This document shows, piece after piece, positions 60,332 through 64,000 of a DNA stretch of 64,000 nt (the first letter of the stretch is position 1; every line of letters begins with the position of its first letter). Both the position numbers and the translations under genes were made by a program. The notes beneath the pieces are model-generated. The model had not been told where the DNA came from and searched no databases. It saw nothing but the letters and a program-made list of their open reading frames with translations. The DNA is from an uncultured Polaribacter sp. (GTDB taxonomy: Bacteria > Bacteroidota > Bacteroidia > Flavobacteriales > Flavobacteriaceae). The stretch is from assembly GCA_943788865.1 (NCBI GenBank), contig CALSRX010000002.1, positions 124,001 through 188,000 of the forward strand, read 5' to 3'.

Positions 60332-61620
60332 TACAATACTCTAAATTTTATCGTTCCTTCTACATTCTTGAGTTTTTTAATTAACTCTGGGTTGTATTCT
60401 TTATCAATGTCTGTCATTACATAACCAATATTTTTATCAGTTGATAAATATTGTGCAGTAATATTGCGTTTAGAAGTTGCTAGCACTTTATTAATGGTTG
60501 CCATGACACCTGGAATATTTTGATGAATATGTAAAAAACGATGCGTGTTTTTATAAGCAGGCAATTTGATGTTTGGAAAATCTACTGCTCCAATAGTATC
60601 GCCAGAATTGATGAAATCTAGTATTCTTTTTGTGTTCTTCTTTATTGATTTTTTTACTTTAAAAACCACAATTCCTTTATCTTTAAAAGCAGCTACATCA
60701 ATGTTACTTTTATCAACACTAAAATTAGCAACAGCTAATAATTTTTCAGCAGCATTCATCATTCTGTTGGTGATTTTTGTTGATTGAGTTCCGACTACAT
60801 GAGCACTTTTAAGTTGTTCTAAAATACTTGTTTCAGAGCTGTCTTTTGAAATTGTTTCAACCGAAAACCCTTCGTTAGAAAATTGCTTGGCAACTTCAGA
60901 ATCAACATCATCAAACAGTAAAATTTGAATGCGGTTTTTAGGATACGAAATGCTTCTAGGTAATTTATTGACAAATAAAAACTCGTCTAAACTAGGAGCA
61001 ATAAAATCGGCATTTTGTGTCGTTTTATCTCGAGAAACATTTTCTGTGTAAGCAAAAAACTTATCTGCAATTCCGGCTTCTCTTGTCACATAATCGCTAT
61101 ACCCATCTCCAATCACTTGAATTTCACCTTTTAGTTTTAATTCTCGTAAACACTGTATTTTTCCGTTATGCACAGACAGCGGATTCTCTCTATCAAAGCC
61201 AACAATTTTATCATGCTCGTCAAACTCAAAAGTATTGGCATATACTCTATCGGCGGCTATGTTGTACTTAGCAACAATCGGCACGATAAACTCTTTAAAT
61301 CCGGCTGAAATCACATAAATTGATGAAGCATAGGTTTCGAAAAATTCTTTGTTTCTCTCAATAGATGGAGAAACCTTTTTTTGCAATTCTTTAATCAATT
61401 TAGACAAATCTGATTTATTCGCTTGTAATAAATTGATGCGTTTTTCTAGTGACTCCGTAAACGAAATTTCGCCGTCGATTCCCAAATTTGTTATATCAAT
61501 AATTTCTTGAATGATTTGATCCTTATTCGGTTTTTTTTTCAATGTAATCTCGGCTAAAACATCCAACGCTTCTACACTTGTAAGCGTGCTATCAAAATCA
61601 AAAACGTAATTTCTATTCAT
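60328..61620 (-). CDS. Phosphoserine phosphatase fused to truncated phosphoglycerate dehydrogenase and ACT domain
   Basis: About 430 residues from ATG 61620; the start five bases beyond the upstream stop supports this choice over 61680. The HAD half has DFDSTLTS, the SAGFKEF Ser region and VIGDGYSDYVTREAGI, a phosphoserine phosphatase layout. Then comes a piece of the PGDH substrate domain (RIQILLFDDVD, SAHVVGTQSTKIT), and after VVF a direct jump to ILDFINSGDTIGAVDFPNIKLP and an ACT domain (FLHIHQNIPGVMATINKVL). In the related Bacteroidetes fusion of about 630 residues an NAD-binding domain of roughly 180 residues lies between. Dehydrogenase activity must be absent. Confidence 0.85.
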   Translation of the reverse strand: MNRNYVFDFDSTLTSVEALDVLAEITLKKKPNKDQIIQEIIDITNLGIDGEISFTESLEKRINLLQANKSDLSKLIKELQKKVSPSIERNKEFFETYASSIYVISAGFKEFIVPIVAKYNIAADRVYANTFEFDEHDKIVGFDRENPLSVHNGKIQCLRELKLKGEIQVIGDGYSDYVTREAGIADKFFAYTENVSRDKTTQNADFIAPSLDEFLFVNKLPRSISYPKNRIQILLFDDVDSEVAKQFSNEGFSVETISKDSSETSILEQLKSAHVVGTQSTKITNRMMNAAEKLLAVANFSVDKSNIDVAAFKDKGIVVFKVKKSIKKNTKRILDFINSGDTIGAVDFPNIKLPAYKNTHRFLHIHQNIPGVMATINKVLATSKRNITAQYLSTDKNIGYVMTDIDKEYNPELIKKLKNVEGTIKFRVLY

Positions 61621-61625
61621 TAAAA

Positions 61626-62441
61626 TTAAATTATAGTTGTTAAAATGATCCACCAAAAGATCGGCAATGCTTCTACCCAAAAAGAACTGTAGTATCTAGA
61701 TTGATTTTCTTTTGCTCGCATTAAAAACAAAACGGTAACAAAAGAAAAACCTAAGAAAATATTTTTCGTTGTCGTTTGTGTAGAAATCAAAAACTCAATA
61801 ACTAATGCTAAAAGTAACAAAACAAATCCGAGTTTTTTGGTGTTTTGAATCCCTATTTTCTTTGGTATGGTTTGTAACGAAATGGCATCGTATTGTATGT
61901 CTCTAATATCAAATGGTAAAATCAAGACTGCTACAATTAAAAAACGTTGTACAGCAAATAAAACAATGTTGCTATCAATATTTACCTCTGTATGTATCAA
62001 AGGCAAAAGAACTGTTGTACCTGACCAAACAAAAGCAACAATGATAACTTTTAAATAACTGATGTTGCGTAAGTTTTTTTGAAATCCGCTTAACAAAGGA
62101 ATCGCATATAAAACAGTTAAAAAACCAAAGGGAATAAATAAAATTAGAATTTGTATTGGCAATTGATATGCATAATAACACATCAATAAAAAACACAAAA
62201 ACGAAAAAATTTGAATAATTTTTAAATCCTTCGTTAAACTTCTATGATGAAACTTTGCAATTCCAAAATACTTCACAAAATTATATCCAGTAATGGTAGC
62301 AAAAAAGATGAAATAATTTAATGTCTCATTGTATTCTAAATCGTAATAAAACTCGGTTATTCTTACAAATGCATATGCTGCCAAAGCAACATGAATGCTT
62401 GAGTTGATATAAAAATTTAAAAGCTTTTTTAGAAATGTCAT
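61626..62441 (-). CDS. UbiA-like integral membrane protein
   Basis: A 271-residue protein with about eight helices. LPFDIRDIQYDAISLQTIPKKIG near residue 175 resembles the second Asp-rich motif of UbiA prenyltransferases (DxxxD), and KYFGIAKFHHRS near 60 is in the place of the first but lacks its aspartates. It may be a divergent or inactive prenyltransferase-like protein. Five bases separate it from the HAD-ACT gene start, so the two are co-transcribed; the meaning is unclear. Confidence 0.72.
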   Translation of the reverse strand: MTFLKKLLNFYINSSIHVALAAYAFVRITEFYYDLEYNETLNYFIFFATITGYNFVKYFGIAKFHHRSLTKDLKIIQIFSFLCFLLMCYYAYQLPIQILILFIPFGFLTVLYAIPLLSGFQKNLRNISYLKVIIVAFVWSGTTVLLPLIHTEVNIDSNIVLFAVQRFLIVAVLILPFDIRDIQYDAISLQTIPKKIGIQNTKKLGFVLLLLALVIEFLISTQTTTKNIFLGFSFVTVLFLMRAKENQSRYYSSFWVEALPIFWWIILTTII

Positions 62442-62538
62442 TATACAAAAATAGCATTTATGTTAACAACCCAATTAATTGGTTCATAAAATGTTGCTTT
62501 TAATTAATTTGTAGCATAAAATATTCTCTAATTTTAAT

Positions 62539-62546
62539 TACTTTTG
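62539..62546 (+). promoter_or_regulatory. Candidate -7 box before gcvP
   Basis: TACTTTTG matches TAnnTTTG exactly, about 50 bases before ATG 62596. The nearest upstream TTTG (62508-62511) is 27 bases away. I see no glycine riboswitch in the 154-base gap. Confidence 0.35.
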
Positions 62547-62595
62547 ATACGCAAAATTTAAACGTGCAATTATCCAACATAAAACCACTATAATA

Positions 62596-64000
62596 ATGAA
62601 CACAAATTCATTTCAAATAAGACATATTGGTCCAAATCCGCAGGAGCAAAAAGAAATGTTAGCAGCCATAAAAGCTGATTCTTTGGAACAATTAATTTCA
62701 GAAACAATTCCAACTGATATTCGCTTAAAAGAGAATTTAGATCTAGAGCCAGCAATGAGTGAATATGAGTACTTAAATCACATTCAAGAATTGGCTTCAA
62801 GAAACAAAGTTTTTAAAAGTTATATTGGTTTAGGATATCACGAAGCAATAGTACCAAGTGTTATACAGCGTAATATTTTAGAAAACCCGGGTTGGTATAC
62901 AGCCTACACTCCGTATCAAGCAGAAATTGCTCAAGGAAGATTAGAAGCCTTATTAAATTACCAAACAATGATTTGTGATTTAACAGGAATGGAGTTGGCA
63001 AATGCTTCTTTATTGGATGAAGGAACGGCTGCAGCAGAAGCAATGGCTTTGTTATTTGACATCAGAGAGAGAGCACAGAAAAAAGCAGGTGTAAATAAGT
63101 TTTTTGTTACTGAAGAAATCTTACCTCAAACATTATCTGTTTTACTTACGCGTTCAGCTCCTATTGGGATTGAATTAGTATTAGGTAACCATAGAGAATT
63201 TGATTTCTCAGATGAATTCTTTGGAGCTATTTTACAATACCCAGGTAAATTTGGGCAAGTTTTTGATTATTCTGATTTTGTTGCCAAAGCAAATGAAAAA
63301 GATATTAAAGTTGCCGTTGCTGCCGATATTTTATCATTGGCAAAATTAAAAGCACCTGCAGAATTTGGCGTAGATGTAGTAGTTGGAACGACACAACGTT
63401 TTGGAATTCCGTTAGGATATGGTGGACCACATGCTGGATATTTTGCAACTAAAGAAGCTTACAAAAGAAGTATTCCAGGACGTATTATTGGAGTTACAAA
63501 AGATGTTGATGGTGGACGTGCATTGCGTATGGCTTTACAAACACGTGAGCAACATATTAAAAGAGAAAAAGCAACTTCTAACATTTGTACTGCGCAAGTG
63601 TTGTTAGCAGTAATGGCAGGAATGTATGCTGTGTATCATGGAAAAGAAGGAATTCAGTTTATTGCAAACTCTGTTCACAATAAAACAAAATTATTGGCAG
63701 ATTATTTAGACAAGTCTGGTTTTAAACAATTGAACACTTCTTATTTTGACACGCTACTTATAGAAGTAGATTGCTTAAAATTAAAACCAATTGCAGAGCA
63801 ACATAAGGTAAACTTCAATTTTATCAATGAGAAATACGTTTCAATTTCGATAAATGAGGCTACTACCCAGCAAGATTTAATGAAATTGTTTACAATTTTT
63901 GGGCAATTAAAAAAGCAACCAGATACGATTACTGCAGAAGCTTATGGAGAGTTTCATCAGATTTTAACTCAAGAATCTTTTAATTCTGATTTTGATGTAA
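62596..64000 (+). CDS. gcvP: Glycine dehydrogenase (decarboxylating), N-terminal part
   Basis: The first 468 codons of the glycine cleavage P-protein, which runs off the right edge (full length about 950). RHIGPNPQEQKEMLAAI, SYIGLGYHEAIVPSVIQRNILENPGWYTAYTPYQAEIAQGRLE and GGPHAGYFATKEAYKRSIPGRIIG, TREQHIKREKATSNICTAQ are family signatures. The protein removes CO2 from glycine and passes the aminomethyl group to the H-protein. The PLP lysine lies in the C-terminal half, outside the window. Start ATG 62596 is supported by the conserved N-terminus. Confidence 0.95.
   Translation, partial: MNTNSFQIRHIGPNPQEQKEMLAAIKADSLEQLISETIPTDIRLKENLDLEPAMSEYEYLNHIQELASRNKVFKSYIGLGYHEAIVPSVIQRNILENPGWYTAYTPYQAEIAQGRLEALLNYQTMICDLTGMELANASLLDEGTAAAEAMALLFDIRERAQKKAGVNKFFVTEEILPQTLSVLLTRSAPIGIELVLGNHREFDFSDEFFGAILQYPGKFGQVFDYSDFVAKANEKDIKVAVAADILSLAKLKAPAEFGVDVVVGTTQRFGIPLGYGGPHAGYFATKEAYKRSIPGRIIGVTKDVDGGRALRMALQTREQHIKREKATSNICTAQVLLAVMAGMYAVYHGKEGIQFIANSVHNKTKLLADYLDKSGFKQLNTSYFDTLLIEVDCLKLKPIAEQHKVNFNFINEKYVSISINEATTQQDLMKLFTIFGQLKKQPDTITAEAYGEFHQILTQESFNSDFDV

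Noticed and set aside
62442-62595. Glycine riboswitch before gcvP
   Set aside because: The 154-base AT-rich leader lacks the conserved GG-rich aptamer pattern.

Overview
The window reads as chromosome of a marine, AT-rich Flavobacteriaceae bacterium (Bacteroidota), probably close to Polaribacter and its relatives. The grounds are a green-tuned proteorhodopsin with a divergent Blh-type carotene oxygenase, flavobacterial families (DUF6090, DUF6500, DUF805, Bacteroidetes Crp tail, four-helix-bundle/S23 gene), -7 boxes of the Bacteroidetes type TAnnTTTG, and dispersed intergenic inverted repeats typical of this group. I see no rRNA, tRNA, CRISPR array, transposase or prophage. The genus is inference.

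Layout. 0-9 kb: tail of a Crp regulator, a membrane protein and a pirin; a lipid A remodelling pair (PAP2 phosphatase overlapping an EptA-like phosphoethanolamine transferase); GNAT, MscS channel, remnant of a carbon-nitrogen hydrolase, an XRE/membrane-protein pair, a secreted serine hydrolase and a beta-propeller protein. 9-20 kb: an ECF sigma/anti-sigma locus with a divergent membrane protein, secreted M28 and M1 peptidases, TIGR01777 epimerase, 5-FCL, XdhC, a class V aminotransferase, an aldo/keto reductase broken by a stop codon, DUF805. 20-32 kb: NDH-2, phosphoesterase lipoprotein, DnaK, serine dehydratase, proteorhodopsin/blh, YaaA, an SDR, RluD, PASTA protein. 32-44 kb: ddl and coaD separated by a four-helix-bundle gene; cysteine dioxygenase plus a PLP decarboxylase (putative hypotaurine synthesis); a two-subunit molybdenum hydroxylase with a MobA-like protein; SulP, NUDIX, PyrE, BirA. 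44-49.5 kb: a rightward run rsfS-ftsH-LUD-cdsA-psd-acbP-yceI. 49.5-59 kb: a leftward kynurenine degradation cluster (kynureninase, KMO, 2-aminomuconate deaminase-like RidA, semialdehyde dehydrogenase, HAAO, ACMSD) densely studded with intergenic repeats. 59-64 kb: NlpC/P60 lipoprotein, a phosphoserine phosphatase fused to an internally deleted phosphoglycerate dehydrogenase with ACT domain, a UbiA-like protein, and the start of gcvP.

Most notable. (1) A bipartite motif GTAACC-N17-GTC occurs three times upstream of genes: twice as a divergent pair between the ECF sigma gene and its neighbour, and once before the serine hydrolase at 7219. This looks like a small ECF regulon, yet the sigma gene carries a -1 frameshift at a slippery U-UUU-UAA. 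(2) A small GIY-YIG nuclease gene is bracketed, 7-8 nt on each side, by inverted copies of a 17-nt repeat. (3) A four-helix-bundle gene with imperfect inverted repeats splits ddl-coaD. (4) SerB-SerA-ACT fusion has lost the NAD-binding domain. (5) One intergenic repeat sits in the loop of another. Two genes are interrupted (sigma frameshift, AKR nonsense), so base-level accuracy should be confirmed from reads.
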